From positions 3,844,001-3,908,000 of the forward strand of contig NZ_AP023239.1 in assembly GCF_013393385.1 (NCBI RefSeq): a stretch of 64,000 nt of DNA. Reading direction: 5' to 3'. The notes below the pieces were generated by a model. The model was not told the origin of the DNA. It did not search any database and saw nothing but the letters and a program-made list of their open reading frames with translations. The translations under genes were made by a program, and so were the position numbers. Source of the DNA: Paenibacillus sp. URB8-2 (GTDB lineage: Bacteria; Bacillota; Bacilli; Paenibacillales; Paenibacillaceae). How positions within the stretch are numbered: the first letter of the stretch is position 1; every line of letters begins with the position of its first letter. Below, one piece after another: positions 1 to 9,365 of this stretch.

Positions 1-81
1 CCATCCTTTAATAATGCCCCAAAAATATGACGCCGTCAATGAAGGTCAGCATACCTCTCCTAGTTCAAGTTTTCCGGAAAA

Positions 82-125
82 TAAAAATCCCGGCGAAACG
101 CTTGAACAAGCGCTTTGCCGGGAAA
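82..125 (-). terminator. Terminator of the stalk-domain surface protein gene
   Basis: On the minus strand a GC-rich hairpin (TCCCGGC paired with GCCGGGA, plus an inner GCGCTTG/AAGCG helix) is followed by TTTTTATTTT. It lies about 30 bases after the stop codon of the gene ending at 153, so it is its rho-independent terminator. Confidence 0.8.
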
Positions 126-152
126 ATATTAATAAATATGAAGCCGTTTAAG

Positions 153-2396
153 TTATTGTGCCTTCTGAGGCGGAAGCGGCATGAACAGCAGATTAATCGG
201 CAAATTGCTTCCGGAGGCCGGGGTAAATACGATTTCTACCGTCTGCTCCAGATTTCCGGTTCGGTACAGCACGCTGTTCTGGTGCGGCGCATCGACAGCG
301 CCCGAATTCGGAGCTTCGATGATATTGCCGTTGACCAGCAGCGGTCCCTGGTATTTCCCGCCCCGCGGATTGAGCGTGATCAATGTGTTTGGGGCGACCC
401 GGGTAAGCGTAATTTTGTAAACAACGCCGAAGTTGCCCGAGTTGGATGCTTCCGTGCCCGAAAGCGCGTCCGTGCCCGACAGGTTCTTGTCGGTGTTGTT
501 ATCTCCGAGTACCAGCCTTGAAGGCGTCGTTCCTACCGGATCGGTGACCGTAATGATACGGTTCGCATTCGGATACGTTCCTCGGTTATGCACGCCGTCG
601 CGTTCCAGGTAGTTAAGGGTTGGCAGCGTCAGCAGCGGGTCCTTGGTCGCGTCGATCATGACAATCGAATATTTTACCGGATAATCACTGAATACATCGG
701 ACATCAGCGAAATAATTTGTCCAGGCTTCATCGTAACATTGTTGATTGTGGTCAGAACCGGTTTGCTTTCCCCGGGCTGCAGCGTAACATTATCGTAAGC
801 ACTGCCCAAAGATATGGATTGCAGGTAGGTTTCAATCGACTTTTTGCCTGTAGCTGTCGGAATATCAAGTGGACCGCCAAAACCGGACTGTTGGGTCGTA
901 ATGGTTGCCGGATAAATATTATCGTTTGTCGCAATCACATACATCTTCATGTTTGTGGACATCGAGTTCTTGTGGTGAACCATAATCCGGGTGCTGCCCA
1001 TCGCCGTCTCCTGATATACAATGCCTTCCGAATACACCGTTTCGGGGCTATTGCTGCGAATCAGCGTTATAGGTTCCGAACTGCTTGTATAAGAGACCTT
1101 GTTCCAGCTTGGTATCTCGCTTCCGTTGATCGTATAAATATCGCCGAGCGGAACAAAAAGCTTGTTGAAGTCTTCCTGGCTGTACAGCACTTCGTTAGTA
1201 ATGTTGATCACCTTCTCGAAAGTGCTGCTGAGGCCGTGGGTATCGGTGACCGTCAGTTGGATGGAGACAGGTCCCGGGTTAAAAAAGGCCTGCGCGCGAT
1301 TAGACCATGATTCCGTTAGCTGATCGCCGTCCGGGTCGGAACTAATATTAGTGATGGTAATCGGCTCGCCCATCTTGTATTCGTCTTTATTAGTCGTAAA
1401 CTGCGCTACCGGCGGCTGATTCGGTTTAAGAACACTGATGGTTACCGAATAGGGATCGCTCCATTGGCTGTTCGAGTCCATAACCGAATAACTGACCGTA
1501 TAAAAGCCGGGCTGTGCAAAAACGTCCTGCCGTCCTTCCCAGCGCTCGTCAACAATTGTTGCGCCGTTCGACGCCGAACTGCTGGTCACATAATTGACCG
1601 TCGTTTCTCCTGCAAATATTTCGGACGGCTGCACCGTGAAGGATGCCTTGGGCTTAGTCTGCAGAGTCAGGATGACGCGTTTCTGCACATTATCCACCGT
1701 ATATGGAATGCCAAGCGCCTGCGTAATCGAAGTCAGCGGCACCATAAAAGTATTTTTGTACTGGTAAGCCGGACCTTTCATCGTCGTAGCCTTACCGTTT
1801 ACTGTATAAATTTTGCTGTTAGTCTTGAAACGAAGTTCGTTGCCGTCCTTCATGATGATCGTTTCTTTCGTTGCTCCGTTGTAGGTCAGCTTCAGGCCAA
1901 CGCGCTCCACCATGGCGCGAATTGCTACATTAGATACGCCATTCTTGACGGCCATAGGCTGGCCCGCCAAATATAGAGTTCCGTTCATATACATCTTGTT
2001 GCTGTTCATCATTAGCACAAGCTGGCCTGCCCCTGCGATGCCGGTCGGAGCCTGCGCTGCCGGTGCAAAATTCGGCTGCGGCGTTGCGGACGGCACAGCG
2101 GAGGCTGACGGCCCCGGAGTTGCGCTAGGCTGTTCAATCGTCGGCGACGTTTCCACGGTTGAGGATGGTGTAGATGAAGCCGCCGGCGACACTATCGGGG
2201 CTGGCGACACTGTTCCGGTTATCGCCGTAGCTGTAGCGGTTGCCGCCGGCGATGCAGTAGATACAGCATTCACGGCTGCGGATTTGGTTGCTGTTCCTGC
2301 CGGTAACTGTGCAGCGGATTCGGCGAATGCCGGAACCGCCGAAGCGGCCTGCGCCATCGTCAGTACAGCAATTAAAGCCAGTTTTCTTACATTCAT
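153..2396 (-). CDS. Secreted protein with copper-amine-oxidase-like stalk domain and PKD-like repeats
   Basis: A 747-residue exported protein. A signal peptide covers about residues 1-25, with cleavage expected after AVPAFA. An Ala/Ser/Thr/Pro-rich linker runs to about residue 118. Residues about 120-250 form the stalk domain known as the copper amine oxidase N-terminal domain (LYLAGQPMAVKNGVSNVAIR, then a second half with VNGKATTMKGPAYQYKN). About residues 255-400 look like PKD/Ig-type beta repeats (PPVAQFTTNKDEYKMGEPI). The rest is beta-rich without recognised motifs. No sortase signal or S-layer (SLH) domain is visible. In Paenibacillaceae such stalk proteins are wall- or matrix-associated; no enzyme activity is implied by the domain name. 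The ATG at 2396 has AAGGAG nine bases upstream. Exact role unknown. Confidence 0.85.
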   Translation of the reverse strand: MNVRKLALIAVLTMAQAASAVPAFAESAAQLPAGTATKSAAVNAVSTASPAATATATAITGTVSPAPIVSPAASSTPSSTVETSPTIEQPSATPGPSASAVPSATPQPNFAPAAQAPTGIAGAGQLVLMMNSNKMYMNGTLYLAGQPMAVKNGVSNVAIRAMVERVGLKLTYNGATKETIIMKDGNELRFKTNSKIYTVNGKATTMKGPAYQYKNTFMVPLTSITQALGIPYTVDNVQKRVILTLQTKPKASFTVQPSEIFAGETTVNYVTSSSASNGATIVDERWEGRQDVFAQPGFYTVSYSVMDSNSQWSDPYSVTISVLKPNQPPVAQFTTNKDEYKMGEPITITNISSDPDGDQLTESWSNRAQAFFNPGPVSIQLTVTDTHGLSSTFEKVINITNEVLYSQEDFNKLFVPLGDIYTINGSEIPSWNKVSYTSSSEPITLIRSNSPETVYSEGIVYQETAMGSTRIMVHHKNSMSTNMKMYVIATNDNIYPATITTQQSGFGGPLDIPTATGKKSIETYLQSISLGSAYDNVTLQPGESKPVLTTINNVTMKPGQIISLMSDVFSDYPVKYSIVMIDATKDPLLTLPTLNYLERDGVHNRGTYPNANRIITVTDPVGTTPSRLVLGDNNTDKNLSGTDALSGTEASNSGNFGVVYKITLTRVAPNTLITLNPRGGKYQGPLLVNGNIIEAPNSGAVDAPHQNSVLYRTGNLEQTVEIVFTPASGSNLPINLLFMPLPPQKAQ

Positions 2397-2775
2397 TAGT
2401 ATGACTCCTTCTGCTCCCTTTTTGTAAATATAAGATCCTGAACGGCTTGCCCTCCGCCTCTCTCTTATATTTTCGACAAAAACACAGCCGCCTCAAGGCG
2501 GCCTGCGCTCTTATCATGGCTTCCCCAAAACAAAACATACTATTAGACGCAAGCACCGGCAAAAAGTTTCAGAAAAATAGAGAAAATTTGTAAAACACTT
2601 AAATCTCCCTCTTTAAGGGAAGATTTAGTATGGTTTTTTAAATTTTATTTTATGACTGACGTCGTAACGCCCCCGATCAAATCAGACGCATATGCATAGA
2701 CCGCAAAGGGAATATTAAGGGCAAAGAGCCGTCCAAAGTTCGGCGATTTTCATTATTACGGGAGGCGATATTAAC
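2397..2775. other. Intergenic region between divergent genes
   Basis: This region holds the promoters of the minus-strand surface protein and of tlp. The only structure seen is an imperfect inverted repeat at about 2600-2627 (AAATCTCCCT / AGGGAAGATTT) followed by a T-rich stretch on the plus strand. Its role is unclear; it may be a remnant terminator. No sporulation promoter could be assigned with confidence. Confidence 0.4.
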
Positions 2776-3006
2776 ATGAACAAACCTAAACCGGATAACC
2801 GGGAAGACAATGTAGCTCATCTGCAGAACAGTATTCAAAATACCATCCGGAACTATCGAGAAACCGAGGATTATTTAAGCGAGCATAGCGACGAGATTTC
2901 CTCCACCGAAAAAAATCAGCTTGATGACAAGAACGAACGACGGCTGGACAGCATTCGCGGTTTTCGGGAAGAAGTGAAAGACGAAGCAAGAAATCAAAAC
3001 AAATAA
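2776..3006 (+). CDS. tlp: Small acid-soluble spore protein Tlp
   Basis: A 76-residue, highly charged, Cys- and Trp-free protein. It matches the thioredoxin-like spore protein Tlp family: KPDNREDNV at the N-terminus, then LQNSIQNTIRN, an acidic middle, and KNERRLDSIRGFREEVKDEA near the end. The family resembles B. subtilis Tlp in both length and motif order. Tlp proteins are made in the forespore and packaged in the spore core. The ATG is preceded by GGGAGGCG at 2760-2767. It is a single-gene unit closed by the hairpin at 3039-3088. The gene supports assignment to a spore former. Confidence 0.9.
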   Translation: MNKPKPDNREDNVAHLQNSIQNTIRNYRETEDYLSEHSDEISSTEKNQLDDKNERRLDSIRGFREEVKDEARNQNK

Positions 3007-3038
3007 CAGCTTGCTCTCATTCGCTCAGAAATCTATTA

Positions 3039-3088
3039 AAAAGGCTGTTCCCTTCATCCGAACAACTTCGGGAAGGGAACAGCCTTTT
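3039..3088 (+). terminator. Hairpin terminator after tlp
   Basis: A perfect 17-bp inverted repeat (AAAAGGCTGTTCCCTTC at 3039-3055, complement at 3072-3088) lies 33 bases after the tlp stop. The U tract is supplied by the end of the stem. The A-flanked arms would also work on the minus strand, where pflA ends about 90 bases away, so it may be bidirectional. Confidence 0.75.
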
Positions 3089-3175
3089 CGATGCTGGTTT
3101 CTCCGATGAGGGACTCTCATCGTTATTCAATATCGGAACCCCGTCAAGAATTCCAATCTGTATTCGAAGTCGTAT

Positions 3176-3913
3176 TTATACGGGGGTCGTCTGGTTGCGG
3201 CCTTCTTCAATAAGCCGGTAAGCCCGCTGCACTTCTTCATCCTCGGGAGTAGGCACGCCATCCAACTCGTAAGCCTTGCCAAGCATTTCCCACTTGTACA
3301 CGCCCATTTGATGATATGGCAAAATCTCGAACTTCTCTACCCCGTTTAGAGTTCCGATAAAACGCCCTAAATTGATGAGGTCCTCTTCCTTGTTATGAAT
3401 GCCGGGTACGTAGACATGGCGGATCCACATCTTGCGTCCATGATCAGACAACCAGCGAGCCAGCTTCAGAGTGCGTTCATTGGATTTGCCGGTCAGTTTG
3501 ATGTGAGCCTCGTCATCGATATGCTTAAGATCCAGAAGCACAAGATCCGTTACATTCAGAAGGTCTGTAATCTTGTCACCCTCGTTATATCCGTTGGTAT
3601 CCAGAGTCGTGTGCAATCCCCAACGCTTCTTCACCTCCGTGAACAGCTGCTCCACGAATTTTGCCTGAAGCGTCGGCTCTCCGCCGGAAACGGTCAAACC
3701 GCCACCAGAGGAGCGGTAATAATTCAGGTAAGGTTCGATTTCCTTAAGAATCTCTTCCACAGTGACTTCTCTGCCCTCGTCTAATGCCCACGTATCCGGG
3801 TTATGGCAATATTGGCATTTCAACAGGCAGCCTTGCATAAACAAGATGAAACGGATACCAGGCCCGTCTACGGTTCCGAAGGTTTCAAGAGAGTGGATAC
3901 GGCCTTTAATCAT
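3176..3913 (-). CDS. pflA: Pyruvate formate-lyase activating enzyme (radical SAM)
   Basis: A 245-residue cytoplasmic radical SAM enzyme that installs the glycyl radical on PflB. The [4Fe-4S] motif CLLKCQYC (CX3CX2C) lies near residues 29-36, followed by HNPDTW. The SAM-binding GGE motif is in SGGGLTVSGGEPTLQ. Length and motif order are typical of PflA. It lies downstream of pflB in the same direction with a 143-base gap that holds a short hairpin, the usual pflB-pflA order. Transcription probably comes from the Fnr-type promoter ahead of pflB. The ATG at 3913 has AAAGGATG just upstream. Confidence 0.96.
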   Translation of the reverse strand: MIKGRIHSLETFGTVDGPGIRFILFMQGCLLKCQYCHNPDTWALDEGREVTVEEILKEIEPYLNYYRSSGGGLTVSGGEPTLQAKFVEQLFTEVKKRWGLHTTLDTNGYNEGDKITDLLNVTDLVLLDLKHIDDEAHIKLTGKSNERTLKLARWLSDHGRKMWIRHVYVPGIHNKEEDLINLGRFIGTLNGVEKFEILPYHQMGVYKWEMLGKAYELDGVPTPEDEEVQRAYRLIEEGRNQTTPV

Positions 3914-3986
3914 AGAAGGTCATCCTTTCTTAACGACTGGCTACAAACCAAATACTTAAAATTTTAACAATCTCAGAACAAGATTT

Positions 3987-4011
3987 TACCGCCCTTATTT
4001 CAAGGGCGGTA
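3987..4011 (-). other. Hairpin between pflB and pflA
   Basis: A perfect 10-bp stem (TACCGCCCTT / AAGGGCGGTA) with a 5-base loop starts 46 bases after the pflB stop. No clean U tract follows on the minus strand, so a full terminator is unlikely. An attenuating or message-stabilising hairpin that lowers pflA relative to pflB fits better, but this is inference. Confidence 0.55.
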
Positions 4012-4056
4012 TCACCTTGCCATTTACTGCTTATTTAAATTAGATTAACGGCTGAA

Positions 4057-6318
4057 TTACATCGAACCGTGGAAAGTACGGTTGATAACATCGAGCTGTT
4101 GTTCACGAGTCAGCTTGATGAAGTTAACAGCATAACCGGATACACGGATAGTAAGCTGCGGATAGTTTTCCGGATGATCCATAGCGTCGATCAGTTGCTC
4201 GCGGTTAAATACGTTAACGTTCAGGTGATGGCCTTTGCTGTGGAAGTATCCGTCCATCATGGATACCAGGTTCGCTTTACGTCCTTCTTCGTCTTTGCCG
4301 AGTGCCTTAGGTACGATCGAGAAGGTATTGGAGATACCGTCAAGGCTGTCTTCATAAGGCAGTTTAGCTACAGAACTCAGGGAAGCAAGAGCGCCCTTCT
4401 TGTCGCGTCCGTGCATAGGGTTAGCACCAGGTGCGAACGGCTCGCCTTTCTTACGTCCATCAGGAGTAGTACCAGTTTTCTTGCCGTATACTACGTTCGA
4501 AGTAATCGTCAGAATCGATTGAGTCGGCAGAGAATCACGGTAAGTTTGATGTTTGCGAATCATGTTCATGAAGGATTCAACCAGTTCAACTGCGATGCTG
4601 TCAACAGCGTCGTCGTTGTTGCCGTAGCAAGGGAATTCGCCTTCGATTTCAAAGTCTATTGCGACTCCTTCTTCGTTGCGGATCGGTTTAACTTTGGCAT
4701 ATTTGATTGCACTCAGAGAGTCGGCAGCAACCGACAGACCGGCAATACCGCAAGCCATCGTGCGCAGAATGTCGCGGTCATGCAGCGCCATTTCAATACG
4801 TTCGTAGGAGTATTTATCGTGCATGTAATGGATAACGTTCAAAGTGTTGACATAAGTTTTGGCAAGCCATTCCATCATCGGTTTGAAGCGTTTCATTACT
4901 TCTTTGTAATCCAGAACTTCGGAAGTGATGCGCGGATATTCCGGTCCTACTTGTGCGCCGGATTTTTCATCCACACCACCGTTGATAGCATACAGCAGAG
5001 CTTTGGCCAGGTTAGCGCGAGCGCCGAAGAATTGCATTTGTTTACCAATGCGCATTGCGGATACGCAGCATGCAATACCATAGTCATCGCCATAAATCGG
5101 ACGCATCAGATCGTCATTTTCGTATTGGATCGAGCTTGTCTCGATGGATACTTTGGCACAATATTTCTTGAAACCTTCAGGAAGCTTCTCGGACCACAGA
5201 ACAGTCAGGTTCGGTTCCGGAGCAGGTCCCAGGTTGTACAGGGTGTGCAGGAAACGGAAGCTGTTCTTCGTAACGCGGGTTCTGCCGTCAACGGCCATAC
5301 CGCCGATGGATTCAGTTACCCAAGTCGGGTCACCCGAGAACAGGTCGTTGTACTCAGGAGTACGAAGGAATTTCACGATACGCAGTTTCATAACAAAATG
5401 GTCAACAAGCTCTTGCGCTTGTTCTTCAGTCAGCGTGCCTTCTTCAATGTCGCGTTGTACGTAAACATCCAGGAAGGAAGAAACGCGGCCAAGGGACATA
5501 GCGGCGCCATTTTGTTCTTTGATTGCAGCCAGGTAACCGAAGTATACCCATTGGAAAGCTTCTTTAGCGTTGTTCGCAGGTTTGGAAATATCCAATCCGT
5601 GCGCAGCAGCCATTTCTTTCAGTTCGCCCAGGGCACGGATTTGCTCCGACAGCTCTTCACGAAGACGAATGACGCTTTCGCTCATGGAATCTACTTCAAG
5701 GTTAAGCTGTTCTTGTTTCTTTTCCTTGATCAGGAAATCAATACCGTACAGAGCAACGCGGCGGTAGTCGCCGATGATGCGGCCGCGGCCATAAGCATCA
5801 GGAAGACCGGTAATGATGCCCGCTTTACGAACAGCTCTCATATCATTTGTATATGCATCAAACACGCCTTGGTTATGCGTTTTGCGGATATTCGTAAACA
5901 TGTCAACAATGTTGCTCGGAAGTTCAAAGCCATAAGCTTTGGTAGCGTCGATCATCATTTTGATGCCGCCGAACGGTTGAATGGAACGTCTGAAAGGCGC
6001 ATCAGTTTGAACGCCGACGATTTGTTCCTTTTCTTTGTCGATATAGCCAGGTTTGTGGGACGTGATTGTGGACACTGTGTTAAGATCGATGTCCCAAACG
6101 CCGCCTCTTTCTCTTTCTTCCTTGCCCAGTTGGGAAATGATTTTCCACAGTTCGTTAGTGTTGCTGGTAGGGCCTACGAGGAACTGTTCGTTACCTTCAT
6201 AGGGTTTGATGTTCTTGTCGATAAAGTCATTAACATTGACTTTCTTGGACCATTTACCACTTACAAACCCACGCCATCCCGACTTAACTTCTTGTACTTC
6301 TTTTTCAATCACCGACAT
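4057..6318 (-). CDS. pflB: Formate C-acetyltransferase (pyruvate formate-lyase)
   Basis: A 753-residue glycyl radical enzyme that splits pyruvate with CoA into acetyl-CoA and formate under anoxia. The catalytic Cys pair in GIACCVSAM is at residues 417-418, next to the 418-419 of the E. coli enzyme. The glycyl radical site is in RVSGYAVNF near residue 728, close to the C-terminus as expected. Full length. It is followed by pflA; with adhE upstream it gives a mixed-acid/ethanol fermentation route. The ATG has GGAGGGATTAG upstream. Two Fnr-type dyads at 6480-6526 suggest anaerobic induction. Confidence 0.98.
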   Translation of the reverse strand: MSVIEKEVQEVKSGWRGFVSGKWSKKVNVNDFIDKNIKPYEGNEQFLVGPTSNTNELWKIISQLGKEERERGGVWDIDLNTVSTITSHKPGYIDKEKEQIVGVQTDAPFRRSIQPFGGIKMMIDATKAYGFELPSNIVDMFTNIRKTHNQGVFDAYTNDMRAVRKAGIITGLPDAYGRGRIIGDYRRVALYGIDFLIKEKKQEQLNLEVDSMSESVIRLREELSEQIRALGELKEMAAAHGLDISKPANNAKEAFQWVYFGYLAAIKEQNGAAMSLGRVSSFLDVYVQRDIEEGTLTEEQAQELVDHFVMKLRIVKFLRTPEYNDLFSGDPTWVTESIGGMAVDGRTRVTKNSFRFLHTLYNLGPAPEPNLTVLWSEKLPEGFKKYCAKVSIETSSIQYENDDLMRPIYGDDYGIACCVSAMRIGKQMQFFGARANLAKALLYAINGGVDEKSGAQVGPEYPRITSEVLDYKEVMKRFKPMMEWLAKTYVNTLNVIHYMHDKYSYERIEMALHDRDILRTMACGIAGLSVAADSLSAIKYAKVKPIRNEEGVAIDFEIEGEFPCYGNNDDAVDSIAVELVESFMNMIRKHQTYRDSLPTQSILTITSNVVYGKKTGTTPDGRKKGEPFAPGANPMHGRDKKGALASLSSVAKLPYEDSLDGISNTFSIVPKALGKDEEGRKANLVSMMDGYFHSKGHHLNVNVFNREQLIDAMDHPENYPQLTIRVSGYAVNFIKLTREQQLDVINRTFHGSM

Positions 6319-6401
6319 ACTAATCCCTCCATATATTTATATGATTTGTAGAGATCGCGGGCTTGAAGGATAATCCCGTGTCTCGTGATCCCAAGCTGTT
6401 A

Positions 6402-6423
6402 TTTGTACCAAATTTCACAATTG
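6402..6423 (-). promoter_or_regulatory. Possible Rex-like half-conserved site in the pflB leader
   Basis: On the minus strand TTGTGAAATTTGGTACAA resembles the Rex operator TTGTGAA-N4-TTCACAA. The first arm is perfect and the second keeps only ACAA. It would lie about 25-45 bases downstream of the predicted pflB start, where a repressor could block transcription. Weak candidate only. Confidence 0.3.
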
Positions 6424-6443
6424 ATGTTCTATAACTGGGACCT

Positions 6444-6526
6444 TATATAAACATCTTAGTTTACTTTCCAAAAGAAAACTGTGACAAATATCACCTTTGA
6501 ACAACTTTTTGGTGATATTTGTCACT
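6444..6526 (-). promoter_or_regulatory. pflB promoter with two Fnr-type dyads
   Basis: TGTGA-CAAATA-TCACC (6480-6495) and GGTGA-TATTTG-TCACT (6511-6526) both fit the Fnr/Crp core GTGA-N6-TCAC. Together they form a 15-bp perfect inverted repeat with centres 31 bp apart. On the minus strand TAAGAT at 6458-6453 is a reasonable -10, giving a start near 6446. The proximal dyad is then centred at -41.5, the class II activator position. The start site is predicted, not measured. Confidence 0.75.
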
Positions 6527-6611
6527 CTAATTCAAATCCCAGATTCTACTACATTCAATATTCAGTTTCTATATAAATTTAACTTTAGTATGACCTGAAA
6601 ATTACTTGATA

Positions 6612-9233
6612 TTAGTTGTCGAATCTGCCATAGAAAGCATTGCGGTATACGTCGGCAAGTTCACTTACCAGCGGCAGCTTCGGATTGGCAGTTGTACATT
6701 GGTCTTCGAACGCGCGGTCTGCCAGGTAGTCTACGCGGGATTCGAAGTCTTTCGGATCGAAGCCCAGTTGTTGGAACGATTCTTCGATACCCAGCTTTTT
6801 GTTCATGTCGCGAATAGCGTTGATCAGGCTGGTGACGCCTTCTTCCGTAGTGCGGGCCGGCAGTCCCAGAATGCGGGCGATTTCGGCATAGCGCTCGTCA
6901 GCCACAAAGTGCGAATATTTCGGGAACGAAGCGAACTTCGAAGGTTTCTTCGCGTTGTAACGAATAACGTGCGGCATCAGGATGGCATTGGTGCGTCCAT
7001 GAGCCGTGTGGTATTGACCGCCCCATTTATGCGCCAAGCTGTGGTTGATACCCAGGAACGCGTTGGCGAATGCCATACCGGCCAGCGTCGATGCATTGTG
7101 CATTTTTTCGCGGGCAAGCTTGTCGGCTTCCAGTGCGGATTTCTCCAGGTATTGGAATACCAGTTGGATAGCTTTGATAGCCAGACCGTCGGAGTAGTCG
7201 CTCGCCATAACGGATACATACGCTTCGATGGCATGCGTCAGTACGTCCATACCTGTATCGGCAACGGCAGTCTTCGGCAGGCTGTATACGAATTCCGGAT
7301 CGATAATGGCTACGTCAGGAGTAAGCTCATAATCGGCCAGCGGGTATTTCGTGTTGTTGCCAGACGTTTTGTCGGTAATAACCGCGAAGGAAGTTACTTC
7401 CGAACCTGTACCCGAAGTTGTCGGGATTGCAACGAATTTCGCTTTATTTCCGAGTTTAGGGAACTTATAAACCCGTTTACGGATATCCAAGAATTTTTGT
7501 TTCAAGCCTTCGAAGTCAGCATCTGGATGTTCGTAGAACAGCCACATTCCCTTAGCAGCGTCCATTGGGGAACCGCCGCCCAGAGCGATGATGCAGTCAG
7601 GCTGGAATCTGTTCATCATAGCCGTGCCTTTTTCAACCGTAGTTGTCGACGGATCCGGTTCAACTTCCGAGAACACTTCGATCGCTACAGGAGTTTGGCG
7701 TTGACGCAGATAGTGTTCTACTCTTTCCACGTAGCCGAGTTTAACCATCATCGGGTCAGTAATGATTGCGACACGAGTGATTTCAGGCATTTTGGCCAGG
7801 TACTGAGTTGCACCTTTTTCGAAGTAAATTTTATCCGGCACTTTAAACCATTGCATATTCACGATACGACGATTCACCCTTTTCACGTTGATCATGTTAA
7901 TGGCAGTAACGTTTTGGGATACCGAGTTGCGGCCGTAAGATCCGCAGCCCAGAGTCAGCGAAGGGATGTTCGTGTTATAGATGTCGCCGATTGCGCCATG
8001 AGTGGAAGGCGAATTGACGAGAATACGTCCGGTTTGCAGACGGTGCGAGAATTTCATGATAACTTCTTCGTTGTTGGAGTGGATGGCCGAGCTGTGGCCC
8101 AAACCGCCAAACTCAACAACTTGTGCCGCGCGTTCGATACCTTGATCGGCGTTTTTAACTTTATAGCAGGCCAAAACCGGGCTCAGCTTTTCAGCGGACA
8201 GCGGGTATTTAGTGCCTACACCTTCAAGTTCAGCTACCAGAATCTTGGTACCGGCAGGAACTTGGATACCGCACATTTCAGCAATCTTCACAGCAGATTG
8301 GCCGACGATTACCGGATTAACCGCGCATTTTTCTACGTTCATTGCGCCGTTGGTCAGCTTGGCAGCTTCATCTTTATTGACGAAGTAACAGCCGTTGGCA
8401 ATCATTTTCTTCTTTACTTGATCGAAGATGGCTTCTTCAATAATAACGGCTTGCTCGGATGCGCAGATCATGCCGTTGTCGAATGTTTTCGAAAGAATAA
8501 TGTCGTTTACAGCTTGGTCGATATTAGCGCTCTTTTCAATGAAGGCAGGCACGTTACCAGGGCCTACGCCAAGAGCCGGTTTGCCGCAGCTGTAAGCCGC
8601 TTTAACCATTGCGGATCCGCCTGTAGCCAGGATCAGAGCCACACCATCGTTGTTCATCAATGCGTTGGTCTTGTCCATGGTCGGCTGCTCAATCCATTGG
8701 ATGCAGTTCTCCGGAGCGCCTGCTTTTACTGCTGCGTCATGCAAAATTTTTGCGGCTGCGGCACTACATGCTTGCGCAGATGGGTGAAAACCGAATATAA
8801 TAGGGTTACGTGTCTTAATGGAAATCAACGCTTTAAACATCGTGGTGGATGTTGGGTTGGTTACCGGAGTGATGCCCATAACAACGCCGACCGGTTCGGC
8901 AATCTTTTGGTAGCTGTCGTAAGGATTATCTTCAATAACACCTACTGTTTTGTCGTACTTGATTCCGTGCCAGATATATTCTGTAGCGAAAATGTTCTTC
9001 GTGATTTTGTCTTCATAAACACCGCGGCCTGTTTCTTCTACAGCCAATTTTGCCAGGTACATGTGTTTGTCCAAACCGGCCAGTGCCATAGCATGAACGA
9101 TTTTGTCGACTTGTTCTTGATCGAGAGCCATGAATGCTTCTTGAGCTTTCTTTGCTTTATCCACCAGAGTCTGAATATATTCTTCAGCGGTTGGTTGTTG
9201 CACTTGGGCGGCCACTTCATTCTTAACTGCCAT
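6612..9233 (-). CDS. adhE: Bifunctional acetaldehyde-CoA / alcohol dehydrogenase
   Basis: An 873-residue fusion enzyme that reduces acetyl-CoA to acetaldehyde and then ethanol with NADH. The N-terminal half is a CoA-acylating aldehyde dehydrogenase; its catalytic Cys is in NGMICASEQAVI. The C-terminal half is an iron-dependent alcohol dehydrogenase with GGGSPMDAAKG, DVLTHAIEAYVS and a metal-binding HSLAHKWGGQYHTAHG region. The reading frame is open 30 codons further upstream, but ATG 9233 has AGGAGGA ten bases before it and begins the conserved sequence. Length is close to the usual 870-890 residues. It has its own promoter with an Fnr/Rex-like dyad and a cre box. Together with pflB it forms the ethanol branch of fermentation. 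Confidence 0.97.
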   Translation of the reverse strand: MAVKNEVAAQVQQPTAEEYIQTLVDKAKKAQEAFMALDQEQVDKIVHAMALAGLDKHMYLAKLAVEETGRGVYEDKITKNIFATEYIWHGIKYDKTVGVIEDNPYDSYQKIAEPVGVVMGITPVTNPTSTTMFKALISIKTRNPIIFGFHPSAQACSAAAAKILHDAAVKAGAPENCIQWIEQPTMDKTNALMNNDGVALILATGGSAMVKAAYSCGKPALGVGPGNVPAFIEKSANIDQAVNDIILSKTFDNGMICASEQAVIIEEAIFDQVKKKMIANGCYFVNKDEAAKLTNGAMNVEKCAVNPVIVGQSAVKIAEMCGIQVPAGTKILVAELEGVGTKYPLSAEKLSPVLACYKVKNADQGIERAAQVVEFGGLGHSSAIHSNNEEVIMKFSHRLQTGRILVNSPSTHGAIGDIYNTNIPSLTLGCGSYGRNSVSQNVTAINMINVKRVNRRIVNMQWFKVPDKIYFEKGATQYLAKMPEITRVAIITDPMMVKLGYVERVEHYLRQRQTPVAIEVFSEVEPDPSTTTVEKGTAMMNRFQPDCIIALGGGSPMDAAKGMWLFYEHPDADFEGLKQKFLDIRKRVYKFPKLGNKAKFVAIPTTSGTGSEVTSFAVITDKTSGNNTKYPLADYELTPDVAIIDPEFVYSLPKTAVADTGMDVLTHAIEAYVSVMASDYSDGLAIKAIQLVFQYLEKSALEADKLAREKMHNASTLAGMAFANAFLGINHSLAHKWGGQYHTAHGRTNAILMPHVIRYNAKKPSKFASFPKYSHFVADERYAEIARILGLPARTTEEGVTSLINAIRDMNKKLGIEESFQQLGFDPKDFESRVDYLADRAFEDQCTTANPKLPLVSELADVYRNAFYGRFDN

Positions 9234-9274
9234 TTCCCTCGTCCTCCTGTCAATTTGTGTTTGTTCTTCTCTAC

Positions 9275-9365
9275 ACCTCGATAATATCACACCAAATGCG
9301 ACTTGTATAGTGAAATCTTTCACAAAGTATAAAATTTTTTTGCGCTTTTTTCAAAGCGCTTACAT
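9275..9365 (-). promoter_or_regulatory. adhE promoter with Fnr/Rex-like dyad and cre box
   Basis: TAGTGAAATCTTTCACAA (9308-9325) contains an Fnr core GTGA-N6-TCAC. Read on the minus strand it also matches the Rex operator TTGTGAA-N4-TTCACAA with one mismatch. TATTAT at 9286-9281 gives a predicted start near 9275, which places the dyad at about -41.5. TTCAAAGCGCTTACAT (9350-9365) fits the Bacillus cre consensus WTGAAARCGYTTWCWN with one mismatch, at about -82. Anaerobic, redox and carbon-catabolite control are suggested. Confidence 0.65.

Noticed and set aside
4069..6351. Very long plus-strand open frame (about 760 codons) opposite pflB
   Set aside because: It lies exactly antisense to the conserved pflB gene, has no ribosome site and reads as a mirror of its codon bias.
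6606..9284. Long plus-strand open frame (about 890 codons) opposite adhE
   Set aside because: Antisense shadow of adhE with no recognisable protein features or start signals.
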